A stretch of DNA of 59,093 bases from Kofleriaceae bacterium. Lineage in GTDB: Bacteria; Myxococcota_A; Polyangia; Haliangiales; Haliangiaceae. The notes under the pieces were generated by a model. That model worked only from the letters and a program-made list of their open reading frames with translations, did no database searches and was not told where the DNA came from. The DNA is taken from contig JAGPCY010000044.1 of NCBI GenBank assembly GCA_018057825.1, positions 11,853 through 70,945 on the forward strand, given 5' to 3'. The stretch's first letter is position 1. Each line of letters opens with the position of its first letter. Shown here one piece after another: positions 21,619 through 31,715 of the stretch. Made by a program: the position numbers and the translations under genes.

Positions 21619-22005
21619 ATGTTGACCAGAGCTTCTCGGGCAATCATCGTCGACGACTCGCGCGCCACCCGCACCATCCTCCGGCGCACCCTGACCGAAG
21701 AGGGCTTCGAGGTGATCGAGGCCGGTGACGGCCAGCAGGCCCTCGATCAGCTCACCCAGGCCGGGGCCCTCGACCTGGCGCTGGTCGACTGGAACATGCC
21801 GGTCATGAACGGCCTCGAGCTGATCGGCCAGCTCCGCGCGCGCAGCGAGTTCGACGGCATGGCGATCATGATGGTGACCACCGAGACCGAGATCCATCAG
21901 GTCCAGCGCGCGCTCGACGCCGGCGCCAACGAGTACGTGATGAAGCCGTTCACGCCGGACATCCTGCGCGAGAAGCTCTTGCTCCTGGGCCTGGGCAAGG
22001 ACTGA
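21619..22005 (+). CDS. cheY: Response regulator CheY
   Basis: A 128-residue single receiver domain: acidic pocket IIVDDS, phospho-acceptor D57 in LALVDWNMPVMNG, the conserved Thr in MMVTTE and Lys in VMKPF. It should be phosphorylated by the CheA of this operon and act on a motility or other output not encoded here. The ATG at 21619 has AAGAAGGA seven bases upstream. A GTG at 21598 overlapping the receptor stop would add seven residues and is less likely. CheB starts 3 bp downstream. Confidence 0.92.
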   Translation: MLTRASRAIIVDDSRATRTILRRTLTEEGFEVIEAGDGQQALDQLTQAGALDLALVDWNMPVMNGLELIGQLRARSEFDGMAIMMVTTETEIHQVQRALDAGANEYVMKPFTPDILREKLLLLGLGKD

Positions 22006-22008
22006 GTC

Positions 22009-23055
22009 ATGACCGCGCGGGTCTTGATCGTCGACGACTCGACGGTGGCGCGCCGCCTCCTGACCGAGGTCCTGGCCGGCGATCCGACGATCGAGGTGGT
22101 CGGCACCGCCAGCGACGCCGACAGCGCCCTGGCCAAGATCGCGCAGCTCACGCCCGACGTGGTCACCCTCGACGTCGACCTGCCGGGACGCAACGGCCTC
22201 GACCTCCTGGTCGATATCCGCAAGGCCAGCCCGCGCCTGCCGGTGATCATGGTCAGCGCGTCGACTCAGCAGGCGGCGACCACCACGCTCGACGCCCTGG
22301 CCCGCGGCGCGTCGGACTACGTGACCAAGCCGAGCGGGCTGCCGCGCGACCAGGCCCTCGCTCACATCCGCGACCAGCTCGTGCCGCGGGTGCGCGCCCT
22401 GACCGGGTCGGCTGGGCCCCGCACCGTCGCGCGCCGCGGCACGCCGTCGCCCCGCGTCGAGCTGCTCGCGATCGGCGCGTCGACCGGTGGCCCCAACGCG
22501 CTCGACCAGCTCTTCCGCGGTCTGCCCGCCGACCTGGCGGTGCCGGTGGTCGTGGTCCAGCACATGCCGCCGACCTTCACTCGGCTCCTGTCCGAGCGCC
22601 TCGACAGCCGCGGCCCGCTGCGCTTCGCCGAGGCGGTCGACGGCGAGCCGCTGCGCCCGGGCCGGGTCTTGCTGGCCCCCGGCGATCATCACCTGCGGGT
22701 GGTGCGGCGGCGCGACGGCCTCGCGGTCGCCCTCGATCGCGGCCCGCCGGAGCACTCGTGCCGACCGGCGGTCGACGTGATGCTGCGCTCGATCGCCGAG
22801 GCCGGGCTGGCGGCCCTGGCCGTGATCCTCACCGGCATGGGCCAGGACGGCCTGCTCGGCTGCCAGGCCATCCACGATCGCGGCGGCCAGGTGCTGGCGC
22901 AGGACGAGGCGACGTCGGTCGTATGGGGCATGCCGGGCTTCGTCGCGCGCGCCGGGCTGGCCGCCCGGGTCCTCCCTCTCGTCGATCTCGCTCCCGAGAT
23001 CCTGTCCCGCGTCGGCACCGCGCCGCCGCTCGTCCGAGGTTGCCATGGCGCTTGA
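22009..23055 (+). CDS. cheB: Chemotaxis protein-glutamate methylesterase CheB
   Basis: A 348-residue CheB that removes methyl groups from (and deamidates) the receptor. The receiver domain carries D55 ([11 protein letters not shown]). The C-terminal methylesterase domain has the catalytic triad S158 (IGASTGGP), H185 (QHMPPTFT) and D280 (GMGQDGLLG). It overlaps cheR by 11 bp. Both adaptation enzymes are thus encoded together with the soluble receptor, so the pathway is likely adaptive. Confidence 0.93.
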   Translation: MTARVLIVDDSTVARRLLTEVLAGDPTIEVVGTASDADSALAKIAQLTPDVVTLDVDLPGRNGLDLLVDIRKASPRLPVIMVSASTQQAATTTLDALARGASDYVTKPSGLPRDQALAHIRDQLVPRVRALTGSAGPRTVARRGTPSPRVELLAIGASTGGPNALDQLFRGLPADLAVPVVVVQHMPPTFTRLLSERLDSRGPLRFAEAVDGEPLRPGRVLLAPGDHHLRVVRRRDGLAVALDRGPPEHSCRPAVDVMLRSIAEAGLAALAVILTGMGQDGLLGCQAIHDRGGQVLAQDEATSVVWGMPGFVARAGLAARVLPLVDLAPEILSRVGTAPPLVRGCHGA

Positions 23056-23866
23056 CGCTAACGACGCCCAGTTCGTCCGCGAGCTGGTCCACCGCCGATC
23101 GGCGATCGTCTTGTCGACCGACAAGGACTACCTGATCGAGTCGCGCCTCGAGCGCGCCGCCCGCGACCGCCGGCTCGACGGCGGGATCCCTGAGCTGATC
23201 GCGCGGGCCCGCGGCCGCCGCGCGACCTCGGAGACCGCGATCATCGAGGCGATCACGACCCACGAGACGTCGTTCTTCCGCGACGCCGCGCCGTTCGAGG
23301 CGCTGGCCAAGGACGTCGTGCCGCCGCTGGTGGCCGCGCGCCAGGGGACCCGGAGCTTGACCGTGTGGTGCGCGGCGTGCTCGACCGGTCAGGAGCCGTA
23401 CAGCGTCGCGATCATCCTGCGCGAGCGCTTCCCGCAGCTCGCGACCTGGAACCTGCGGATCATCGCCACCGACCTGTCGAACCTGGTCCTGGCCCGGGCC
23501 GCCGAAGCGACCTTCACCCAGCTCGAGGTCAACCGCGGGCTGTCGGCGGCGTACCTGGTCAAGTACTTCGAGCGCGCGGGCACGAGCTGGCGCGTGAAGG
23601 ACGACGTGCGGCGGCTGGTCGAGTTCCGGCAGCTCAACCTGCTCGAGCGGTGGCAAGTGACGCCGGCGCCCGACGTGGTCTTCCTGCGCAACGTCCTTAT
23701 CTACTTCGACCTGCCGACCAAGGCCCGGATCCTCGATCGCGTCCGCACGACGATGCGGCCCGACGGCGCGCTGTTCCTCGGCGGCGCCGAGACCACCCTC
23801 AACGTCGCCGAGGGCTGGCAGCGCGTGCCCGCCACCGGCACCACCTTCTACAGGATCGCCCCATGA
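23045..23866 (+). CDS. cheR: Chemotaxis protein methyltransferase CheR
   Basis: A 273-residue S-adenosylmethionine-dependent methyltransferase acting on receptor glutamates. The N-terminal helical domain ([24 protein letters not shown]) is followed by the SAM-binding core with [30 protein letters not shown] and [10 protein letters not shown]. No TPR extension is present. The start lies inside the cheB 3' end and the stop overlaps the next start (ATGA at 23863-23866). Confidence 0.93.
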   Translation: MALDANDAQFVRELVHRRSAIVLSTDKDYLIESRLERAARDRRLDGGIPELIARARGRRATSETAIIEAITTHETSFFRDAAPFEALAKDVVPPLVAARQGTRSLTVWCAACSTGQEPYSVAIILRERFPQLATWNLRIIATDLSNLVLARAAEATFTQLEVNRGLSAAYLVKYFERAGTSWRVKDDVRRLVEFRQLNLLERWQVTPAPDVVFLRNVLIYFDLPTKARILDRVRTTMRPDGALFLGGAETTLNVAEGWQRVPATGTTFYRIAP

Positions 23867-24330
23867 CCGACGTCTTCAAGACCCTGCCCTCCCTCCGTGA
23901 CATGCAGCAGATCGTCGAGCAGGTCGCGACCACCTTGCTCGGGCTCGAGGCGGTCGACGGCTCGCCCCCGGCCGGCCTCGGCGGCGACGACCCGCTGTGG
24001 AGCGGCCAGGTCCACATCACCGGTTCGTTCAACGGCGACGTCGCGCTGTCGTGCACCCGCGGCTTCGCCCTGCGCGCCGCCCAGGCCATGGAGACCACCG
24101 GGGCCGGCGACGACGACGACGCCCGCGAGGCCCTGGCCGAGCTGACCAACATCATCGGCGGCAACCTGAAGGCCCTGCTGTCCGACGGCTTCGAGCCGTG
24201 CAAGCTATCGCTGCCGGTGATCGCGCCGCGCGCGGTGGCGGTGGACGGCGACACGCTCCTCGAGTCGTGGCACCGGCTCGGCCCGGACTGGCTCGGGGTG
24301 CGGCTGATCGCGGCCCCGGCCACGGCCTGA
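23863..24330 (+). CDS. CheX-like CheY-P phosphatase
   Basis: A 155-residue protein with the CheX/CheC fold signature: [16 protein letters not shown] gives the ExxN motif (E93, N96) used by CheC/CheX phosphatases to dephosphorylate CheY-P. Flanking beta strands ([26 protein letters not shown]) fit CheX. It is the final gene of the operon and supplies signal termination that the cluster would otherwise lack, as no CheZ is seen. An inactive paralogue cannot be excluded. Confidence 0.82.
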   Translation: MTDVFKTLPSLRDMQQIVEQVATTLLGLEAVDGSPPAGLGGDDPLWSGQVHITGSFNGDVALSCTRGFALRAAQAMETTGAGDDDDAREALAELTNIIGGNLKALLSDGFEPCKLSLPVIAPRAVAVDGDTLLESWHRLGPDWLGVRLIAAPATA

Positions 24331-24336
24331 GCGCGG

Positions 24337-25509
24337 TCACCCGGCCAGCCCGGCCCGGCGCGCGCGGGTCCGCCAGTAGCGCCGCACGTACCACGGGCGA
24401 TCGTCGGTGGTGGCGGCAGCGCGCGGCGTGAACTGCGCCAGCAGCGCGTGGTGCGCGGCGAACGCGTCGGCCGGCGCCGGCGGGGCGGCGAGCCAACTCG
24501 CCTCGAGGGGCGCGCGGGCCGCGACCCAGGCCGCGGCCAGGGCCGGAGCGCCGATCGCGCGGCGGTGAAAGCGCTCGTGGCGCCACCACAGGCTGGCGCC
24601 GTCGTCGCGATCGCGCGGCGGTGGGCCGAGGTCGATCGGGTGCTCGATCGCGATCGGCTTGAACAAGGACAGGCACGGCGCCGCGGTCGCGGTGACCCAG
24701 TGGCGGGCGCCGGTCGGGGTCAGCTCGGCGACCCACGACGCGGTGGTCTGCGACGACGCCAGCGCGCCGCCGGCGTGGACACACGGCGCGGCCAGGGCGC
24801 CGCGGTGCCACTGGTAGTGTGGACGGGGGCCACCGTGGTCGCGCAGCGCGGCGAACAGGTCGGCGGGACCGCGCGCGGCGCCGGCCGCGGCCAGGGTGCA
24901 CGCCTGCCGGGCGTCGGCCCCGGCCACCCACGACCGCAGGCGATCGCGGTGGCGGCGCAGCGCCGGCAAGGTCAGCGCGTTCGAGATCGTCGCGGCGCCG
25001 GTGACCCGAGCGGCCTGCCAGCGCCGACCGACGGTCTCGACGACGTAGGCGCCGCCAGCGTCGGCGACGAGGAAGCTCGAGTGGTAGCTGAAGCGCGGGT
25101 CCTCGTGGCCGCAGCCGCCGCCCTGGCCGTGGCGCTCGAGGAGCTCGCCGATGAGTTCGACCGCGGCGGCGGCGGTGGCGGCGCGCTCGAGGGCCAGGCG
25201 GACCAGATCCATGCCGGTCAGGCCGACCTCGGCGAGCGGTGCGTCGGTGAAGACCGCCTCGTTGCCGATCACCACGCCGGCGGCGTTGGCGCCCATCTCG
25301 GCGCCCCACATCCAGAACGGCCGCGACAGCGCGACCGCGTGGGTCGCCGGCGCCTGCGCGATCGTCAGGTGAGTGCAGCGGAGCCGCGCTCCCGGGCGAT
25401 GGGTGCGCGCCGGTTGCCAGGTCAGGCGTTGCGCCTCATTGGGATCGCGATCGGAGTTCTTGCCGAACAGGACCCGGCCGTCGACGATCGCGACCATCGT
25501 GTCGCACAT
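24337..25509 (-). CDS. C69-family (secernin-like) Ntn-hydrolase peptidase
   Basis: A 390-residue protein starting MCDTMVAIVDGRVLFGKNSDRD. After removal of the initiator Met, Cys2 would be the N-terminal nucleophile of the C69/secernin family of Ntn-hydrolases (dipeptidases). Supporting motifs are FWMWGAEMGANAAGVVIGNEAV and ISNALTL. This fixes the start at 25509. The family cleaves small peptides or amide bonds; the substrate here is unknown. It is convergent with the che operon and divergent from the amine oxidase, with only 51 bp between start codons. Confidence 0.87.
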   Translation of the reverse strand: MCDTMVAIVDGRVLFGKNSDRDPNEAQRLTWQPARTHRPGARLRCTHLTIAQAPATHAVALSRPFWMWGAEMGANAAGVVIGNEAVFTDAPLAEVGLTGMDLVRLALERAATAAAAVELIGELLERHGQGGGCGHEDPRFSYHSSFLVADAGGAYVVETVGRRWQAARVTGAATISNALTLPALRRHRDRLRSWVAGADARQACTLAAAGAARGPADLFAALRDHGGPRPHYQWHRGALAAPCVHAGGALASSQTTASWVAELTPTGARHWVTATAAPCLSLFKPIAIEHPIDLGPPPRDRDDGASLWWRHERFHRRAIGAPALAAAWVAARAPLEASWLAAPPAPADAFAAHHALLAQFTPRAAATTDDRPWYVRRYWRTRARRAGLAG

Positions 25510-25516
25510 CGTCGCG

Positions 25517-25522
25517 AGTGTA
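25517..25522 (-). promoter_or_regulatory. Putative -10 box for the C69 peptidase gene
   Basis: On the minus strand TACACT ends 7 nt before the ATG (25509); no ribosome binding site lies between. Confidence 0.45.
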
Positions 25523-25560
25523 CCTGGCGCCGCGACCGCCGGCGTGATGCAGTCGCGGTG

Positions 25561-26909
25561 ATGTTGGAGCGCTGTGACGTCGTCGTGATCGGCGCCGGCT
25601 TCGCCGGCTTGACCGCGGCCCGCGCGCTGGCCGCCGCCGGACGCACCGCGATCGTCCTCGAGGCCCGCGACCGGGTCGGCGGCCGGGTCCTGACCCGGCA
25701 GCTCGCCGACGGGCCATGGGTGGACCTCGGCGGCCAGTGGGCCGGGCCGGGCCAGGACCATCTCCTGGCGCTCCTGGCCGAGCAGGGCGCGCCGACCTTC
25801 GCGACCTGGACCCAGGGCGCCAACCTGGTGATCGTCGATGGAAAGGTCCGGCGTTACCGCGGGACGATCCCCAAGCTCGGCCTGCGCAGCCTGCTCGACG
25901 TCGGGCTGGCGCAGTGGCGGCTCGAGCGGATGGCCCGTCAGGTGCCGCTCGACGCGCCGTGGCTGGCGCCGCGAGCTGCGGCCTGGGACGCGACGACGCT
26001 GGGGGCCTGGCTCGATGAGCACCTGGCGACGCCCTTGGCCCGCACGCTCCTCACCGCTGGGCTCGAGACGGTGTTCGCGGCCTCGCCCCACGAGCTGTCG
26101 CTCTTGCACGCGCTGTTCTACATCCACAGCGGCAAGGACCTCGACACGCTGTTCGGCACCACCGACGGCGCCCAGGCGACGCGGGTCGACGGCGGCATGA
26201 TGCCGGTGGCCGAGCGCCTGGCGGTCGGGCTCGACGTGCGCCTCGAGAGCCCGGTGCGACGGATCGAACATGGCGACACGGTCGTGGTCCGCCACGAGCG
26301 CGGCGAGGTCGCGGCCGCGCGCGCGATCGTCGCGATCCCGCCGCACCTGATCGGCGCGATCGAGTTCACGCCCGGCCTGCCGCCGGCCCGCGCCGCGCTG
26401 GCCACCCGCATGCCGATGGGCGCGGTCGTGAAGTGCACCGCGATCTACCGCCGACCGTTCTGGCGCGACCGCGGCCTGTCGGGCATGTGGCTGTCGGACC
26501 GCGGGCCGCTGCACGTCGGCTTCGACAACTCGCCGCCCGACGGACGCTGGGGCGTGTTGATGGGCTTCGCCGAGGCCCACGAGGCGCGCCGCCTGGGCCG
26601 GCTGACCGAGGCCGAGCGCCGCGCCGAGGCGCTGGCCTGCTTGGCCGCGATCCACGGCGACGAGGCCCTGGCCGCGGTCACCTACGTCGATCACGTGTGG
26701 GAGCACGACCCGTGGTCGGGCGGCTGCTACGGCGCCTTCGCGCCACCCGGGGTGTGGACCACGCTGGGCCCGGCGTTGCGCGCGCCGGTCGGGCGGCTGC
26801 ATTGGGCCGGCACCGAGACCGCGACCCGGTGGGCCGGCTACATCGACGGCGCGATCGAGTCCGGGCGGCGGGCCGCCGCCGAGGTGGTCGGCGCGGTAGC
26901 ATCGCCGGG

Positions 26910-26913
<4 letters not shown>
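25561..26913 (+). CDS. FAD-dependent amine oxidase
   Basis: A 450-residue flavoprotein of the monoamine oxidase/FAD-dependent amine oxidoreductase family. The N-terminal Rossmann motif is VVVIGAGFAGLTAARAL with the acidic end VLEARDRVGGR, then DLGGQWAGPGQDHLLAL. The C-terminal FAD signature is LHWAGTETATRWAGYIDGAIESG. Such enzymes oxidise amines with release of hydrogen peroxide; the substrate is not predictable. No signal peptide is visible. The stop overlaps the start of the cyclophilin gene (ATGA). Confidence 0.88.
26897..26902 (+). promoter_or_regulatory. Putative internal -10 box
   Basis: TAGCAT lies inside the 3' end of the amine oxidase gene and ends 7 nt before the ATG at 26910. Confidence 0.35.
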
Positions 26914-28071
<1,158 letters not shown>

Positions 28072-28085
<14 letters not shown>

Positions 28086-28545
28086 CCGCGCCGCGGGGCG
28101 GGTGCGCGCGATAGAAGTCGCGGGCCGCGACCTTGCCGCCCTTGTCGCGGATCACGATCCGCCGCACCGACTCGTCCGGCATCTTGACCGTGATCTTGCC
28201 GAAGAACCCGGTCGAGATCTTGAAGATCTCGAGCTCGGCGATCGGGAACAACCACCGGGTGCGGCTGCGCGCGAACATCTGCGTCAACCGCGCCTCGAGG
28301 TCGGGCACGGTCATGGTCGGCTCGTCGACCAGCTCGCGCACCGCGCCCACCGGATCGTCGCCGAAGCGGGTCGCGATGTTGGCCACGAACATCGAGCCGA
28401 CGCTCTCGACCGGCAACATCGCGATCAGGTTGGGCGTGAGCAAGAGCGAGCCGCGCGCCATCGCCGCGACCAGCGACTGGTTCGAGCAGTCGACGGTCTC
28501 GAACCACAGGTAGTCGGTCCCGACGTCGATCGCCATCGCCGCCAT
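28072..28545 (-). CDS. Conserved-looking protein of unknown function
   Basis: A 157-residue protein without signal peptide or membrane segment. It has an alternating hydrophobic pattern in the C-terminal half (WLFPIAELEIFKISTGFFGKITVKMP, SVRRIVIRDKGGKVAARDFY), consistent with a beta-rich fold of the PH- or DUF-type. A second ATG three codons in is equally possible and no ribosome binding site is clear. Codon use matches its neighbours, so it is probably a real gene. It overlaps the cyclophilin gene tail to tail. Confidence 0.6.
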
Positions 28546-28596
28546 GGTAGCGCGGCTCGGCCACGGCCGCCGCGCGCGCCGACGCCCGTCAGCGGC

Positions 28597-29652
28597 TCAC
28601 CCGGCGGCGGCGGCGGTGCTGGCCGCGACCGCGACCGCGAAGCCGACCCGGGCGCCTCCGCCCGGGCGGGCCTCGGCGAAGGCCCGGCCGTCGTGGGCGG
28701 CGGCGATGCGCGCGATCAGCGACAGCCCCAGGCCGAGACCGCCACCAGCCGACGGCACGAAGGCGCGGAACGGATCGGCGGCGCGCTCGGCCGGCAGGCC
28801 GGGGCCGGCGTCGTCGACCTCGATCACGACCTCGTCGCCGCGGCGGGCGATGCGGACCGCGCGCACGCCGCCGCCGTGGCGAGTGGCGTTGTCGAGCAGG
28901 TTGGCGATGGCGCGGCGGATGAGCGTCGGATCGACAGCCGCGGTGGTGTCGCCGTCGGCGGTGATGGCCTCGGCCTCGACCCCGCTGGCCAGGGCGACGT
29001 CGGCGACCAGCGCGCCCAGCTCCTCGGGCGCGCGGTCGAGGCGCGCGAAGTCGAGGCGCGCCGACGCCAAGAGCCGGCCGACCAGGTCGTCGAGGGCGAG
29101 CAGCTCGCGCTCGGCGGCGGCCAGGGCCGACCAGTCGTCGCGCTCGCGCGCGGTCTCGATGAGGACCCGCAGGTGACCCAGCGGCGTGCGTAGCTCGTGG
29201 GACACCGCGGCCAGGAGCGCGCGCTGATCGCGGAGCTGCTGCTCGATGCGCGCCGCCATGTCGTTGAGCGCGGCGGCGAGCGCGGCCAGCTCGCCGTGGC
29301 GGTGGCCGACCTCGACCCGGGTGTCGAGCTTGCCGGCGCCGATCGCGCGCGCGGCGGCGATCGCCACGACCAGCGGCCGGGTCAGGCGCCAGGCCATGGC
29401 CCCGGCCACGACCCACAGCGCGAACAGGATGAGCCCGAGCTGCCACCAGTGACCGCCGCGGGCACCGACCCAGGCCCCGGCGGTGAGCGCCACGCCGAAG
29501 CCGAGGAAGATCCGCAGCCGCAGCCGCGCCTCGAGCCACCACGGCCCGCGCCGATGGTGGCGGTGGTGCCCGCGATGATGGGCGTGATGATGGGCCTGCC
29601 AGCGCGCGCGCTGTTCGGCCATCGCCGCGCGCCAGCGCTGCCGCGACCTCAT
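28597..29652 (-). CDS. Sensor histidine kinase with His-rich N-terminus
   Basis: A 351-residue membrane kinase. Residues 21-33 read HHHAHHRGHHRHH, a likely metal-binding stretch that precedes TM1 (about 46-64) and should face the cytoplasm. Only about five residues separate TM1 from TM2 (70-89), so there is hardly a periplasmic sensor. HAMP follows, then HisKA with H152 (AAVSHELRTPLGH) and HATPase_c with N box (NLLDNATRHGGG) and DDAGPGLPAE. Its start overlaps the response regulator stop (ATGA on the minus strand). Together with the CpxP-like gene it forms a Cpx-type three-gene operon. Confidence 0.9.
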   Translation of the reverse strand: MRSRQRWRAAMAEQRARWQAHHHAHHRGHHRHHRRGPWWLEARLRLRIFLGFGVALTAGAWVGARGGHWWQLGLILFALWVVAGAMAWRLTRPLVVAIAAARAIGAGKLDTRVEVGHRHGELAALAAALNDMAARIEQQLRDQRALLAAVSHELRTPLGHLRVLIETARERDDWSALAAAERELLALDDLVGRLLASARLDFARLDRAPEELGALVADVALASGVEAEAITADGDTTAAVDPTLIRRAIANLLDNATRHGGGVRAVRIARRGDEVVIEVDDAGPGLPAERAADPFRAFVPSAGGGLGLGLSLIARIAAAHDGRAFAEARPGGGARVGFAVAVAASTAAAAG

Positions 29653-30335
29653 GGCGCCTCGTCGGCGCTGCGGGCCAGGGTGTAGCCGACGCCGCGCACG
29701 GTCTTCACGCGCGCCGCGGCGGCATCGCCGAGCTTCTTGCGCAGGCGCGAGACGTGGACGTCGACCGTGCGATCGCCGACCGCGACGTCGCCGCGGCCGG
29801 CCAGCTCGAGGAGGACGGCGCGCGGCACGACCCGACCGGCGCGGCGGACCAGCGCGATCAAGAGGTCGAGCTCGAGGGCGGTCAGCTCGAGGGGCGCGCC
29901 GTCGACCCAGGCCTCGCGGGCGGCGACGTCGATCGCGATCCCGGCCGCGGTCAGGCGCTCGGCGAGGGCGTCGGGGGTGGCGCGGCGGACCACCGCGCGC
30001 AGCCGGGCCAACAGCTCGCGCGGCGAGAACGGCTTGGCGACGTAGTCGTCGGCGCCCAGCTCGAGGCCGACGACGCGATCGGACTCGTCGCCGCGCGCGG
30101 TCAACATGATCACCGGCAGGCGCGGGGCCTGGGTCCGGAGCTGGCGCAGGACCGCCAGGCCGTCGAGGCCCGGCATCATCACGTCGAGCAAGACCGCGTC
30201 CCAGCCGCCGCCGGCGAGCTGCGCCAGCCCGGCCTGGCCGCCTGGCGCGTGGGTGAGCGCGACGCCCTGCGGGCCGAGGTAGCCGACCAAGAGCTCGGCC
30301 AGCCGCTGGTCGTCGTCGATCAGGAGGACCCGCAC
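29649..30335 (-). CDS. OmpR-type response regulator
   Basis: A 228-residue regulator: receiver domain with DDD pocket, phospho-acceptor D51 (AVLLDVMMPGLDG), T in MLTARG and K in VAKPFS, then a winged helix (ELTALELDLLIALVRRAGRVV; RTVDVHVSRLRKKLG; VRGVGYTLA). A GTG start at 30335 is chosen because GAGGA lies seven bases upstream and translation then begins at the receiver beta-1. It is the middle gene of the operon and probably controls its own operon and envelope or metal stress genes. Confidence 0.9.
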   Translation of the reverse strand: MRVLLIDDDQRLAELLVGYLGPQGVALTHAPGGQAGLAQLAGGGWDAVLLDVMMPGLDGLAVLRQLRTQAPRLPVIMLTARGDESDRVVGLELGADDYVAKPFSPRELLARLRAVVRRATPDALAERLTAAGIAIDVAAREAWVDGAPLELTALELDLLIALVRRAGRVVPRAVLLELAGRGDVAVGDRTVDVHVSRLRKKLGDAAAARVKTVRGVGYTLARSADEAP

Positions 30336-30354
30336 CGGTTCATCCTCGCACGGC

Positions 30355-30852
30355 TCACCCGCGGTACGGCCCGGCCGCGGGACGGGGCGCACCGAGCAGC
30401 TCGGCGACCACCGCGCGCTGCTTGGGGTCGAGGAGCCCGTGCAGCTTGCGCACGCTGTCGGCCAGCGCGGCCCGGACGTCAGCGACGACCGCGTCGAGGC
30501 TGGCCTCGAGGCCGGCGGTGGCCGAGGCGTCGAGGTGCTCGCTGCGCAAGGCCTCGCCGAGGGCCGGACGCAGGGCCGCCAGGTCGCCGCGCGCGGTGCG
30601 CAGCCGCCCCTCGAGGGCATCGAGCTCGGCGACCAGGGCCCGCTCCTGGGCCGGGGTGGCGTCGAGGCGCTCGAAGAACCGGCCGAGGAGCCAGCGGCGA
30701 CGACCGCGGCCGAAGCCGCCGTGACCGTGGCGGTGATGACCGCAACCGTGGCGATGGTGATGCCAGCCGTGGTGCCAGGCGTGATGCCGACGGTGGCGGC
30801 GGGCCAGGAGATACGCGCCGAGCAGCCCGGCGCCGAGAGCGAAGACCAACAT
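30355..30852 (-). CDS. CpxP/Spy-like periplasmic protein with His-rich segment
   Basis: A 165-residue protein. The ATG at 30852 has AAGGAG upstream and is followed by a hydrophobic helix (LVFALGAGLLGAYLLA) acting as anchor or signal. Residues 20-44 hold 13 His (RRHHAWHHGWHHHRHGCGHH), a strong candidate metal-binding loop. The rest is helical and resembles the CpxP/Spy/CnrX family of heavy-metal or misfolding sensors (LLDPKQRAVVAELLG in place of the LTxxQ motif). The regulator and kinase genes follow on the same strand. Likely job: bind metal ions or restrain the kinase. The family call is moderate. Confidence 0.75.
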   Translation of the reverse strand: MLVFALGAGLLGAYLLARRHRRHHAWHHGWHHHRHGCGHHRHGHGGFGRGRRRWLLGRFFERLDATPAQERALVAELDALEGRLRTARGDLAALRPALGEALRSEHLDASATAGLEASLDAVVADVRAALADSVRKLHGLLDPKQRAVVAELLGAPRPAAGPYRG

Positions 30853-30936
30853 GTGTGCTCCTTTCACCGTCCATGCTGGTGGTCGGGTGTTGCGCGCGCG
30901 CCCAGGCGTTCGTGAAGAAACCTTGCGCGCGCAGCT

Positions 30937-30957
30937 CCCCGCCCCCAACCGGCGGGG
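30937..30957. promoter_or_regulatory. Dyad between cpxP-like and sigma factor genes
   Basis: CCCCGCC and GGCGGGG form a 7-bp dyad with a 7-nt centre, just upstream of the sigma factor -10-like box. It could be an operator in the shared divergent promoter region (30853-30986). Confidence 0.3.
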
Positions 30958-30970
30958 TGAGCGGCAGTGG

Positions 30971-30976
30971 TAGGAT
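30971..30976 (+). promoter_or_regulatory. Putative -10 box for the sigma factor gene
   Basis: TAGGAT ends 10 nt before a GTG at 30987. It overlaps the alternative ATG at 30975, so if used as promoter that ATG cannot be in the transcript. Confidence 0.35.
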
Positions 30977-30986
30977 GCTTGCCAGC

Positions 30987-31577
30987 GTGGACGACGACGC
31001 CCAATTGCTCGCCGCCTGGCGAACCGGCGACGCCCTCGCCGGCAAGGCGCTGTTCGCGCGCTACTTCCAGCCGCTGTACCGGTTCTTCGCCAGCAAGACC
31101 GACGACCCCGACGAGCTGGTCCAGCGGACCTTCCTGGCGATCGTGCGGGCCCGCGATCAGTTCGCGGGGCGCTCGTCGTTCCGCACCTATCTCTACACGG
31201 TGGGGCGCCACGAGCTGTACCACCACCTGCGCGGGCTGCAGCGCGCCCGCGCCTTCGACCCGGAGCTGTCCTCGATCGCCGATCTGGTCACCAGCGCCGG
31301 GTCGCGGATGGCCCGCGGCCAGGAACACGAGCGGTTGCGCGCGGCGCTGCGGACCTTGCCCGTCGAGCAGCAGACCCTGCTCGAGCTGCACTACTGGGAC
31401 GGCCTCGACGCCGCGGCCCTGGCCGAGATCTTCGAGACCAATCCGGCGGCGATCCGCAACCGGCTGCACCGGGCTCGCGGCAACCTGCGCGAGGCGCTGG
31501 CGGGGATCTCCGGGGTCGACGCGGCCACGGTGGCCACGGTCGAGGCGGTCGACGCGTTGGCCCGCGGCGCCGGCTGA
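30987..31577 (+). CDS. ECF-type RNA polymerase sigma factor
   Basis: A 196-residue group 4 sigma factor. Region 2 reads FARYFQPLYRFFASKTDDPDELVQRTFL and SSFRTYLYTVGRHELYHHLR; region 4 reads LPVEQQTLLELHYWDGLDAAALAEIF with helix-turn-helix NPAAIRNRLHRARGNLREAL. The start is uncertain: ATG 30975 adds four residues but overlaps the -10-like box. No anti-sigma factor gene follows. It is divergent from the His-rich CpxP-like/two-component operon, so both may respond to one envelope or metal signal. Confidence 0.87.
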   Translation: MDDDAQLLAAWRTGDALAGKALFARYFQPLYRFFASKTDDPDELVQRTFLAIVRARDQFAGRSSFRTYLYTVGRHELYHHLRGLQRARAFDPELSSIADLVTSAGSRMARGQEHERLRAALRTLPVEQQTLLELHYWDGLDAAALAEIFETNPAAIRNRLHRARGNLREALAGISGVDAATVATVEAVDALARGAG

Positions 31578-31715
31578 GCGACCGAGCGATCTCGCGCGGT
31601 TGACGATCGCGGGCGAAGGGCGAGCCCGGCCCGACGAAAATCGACCGGACCCCGCGACACGTTTCGGGCCTGCCGTTCTCTACCAGGTCGCTCACCCTCC
31701 TGGGAGGTCCGCTCG

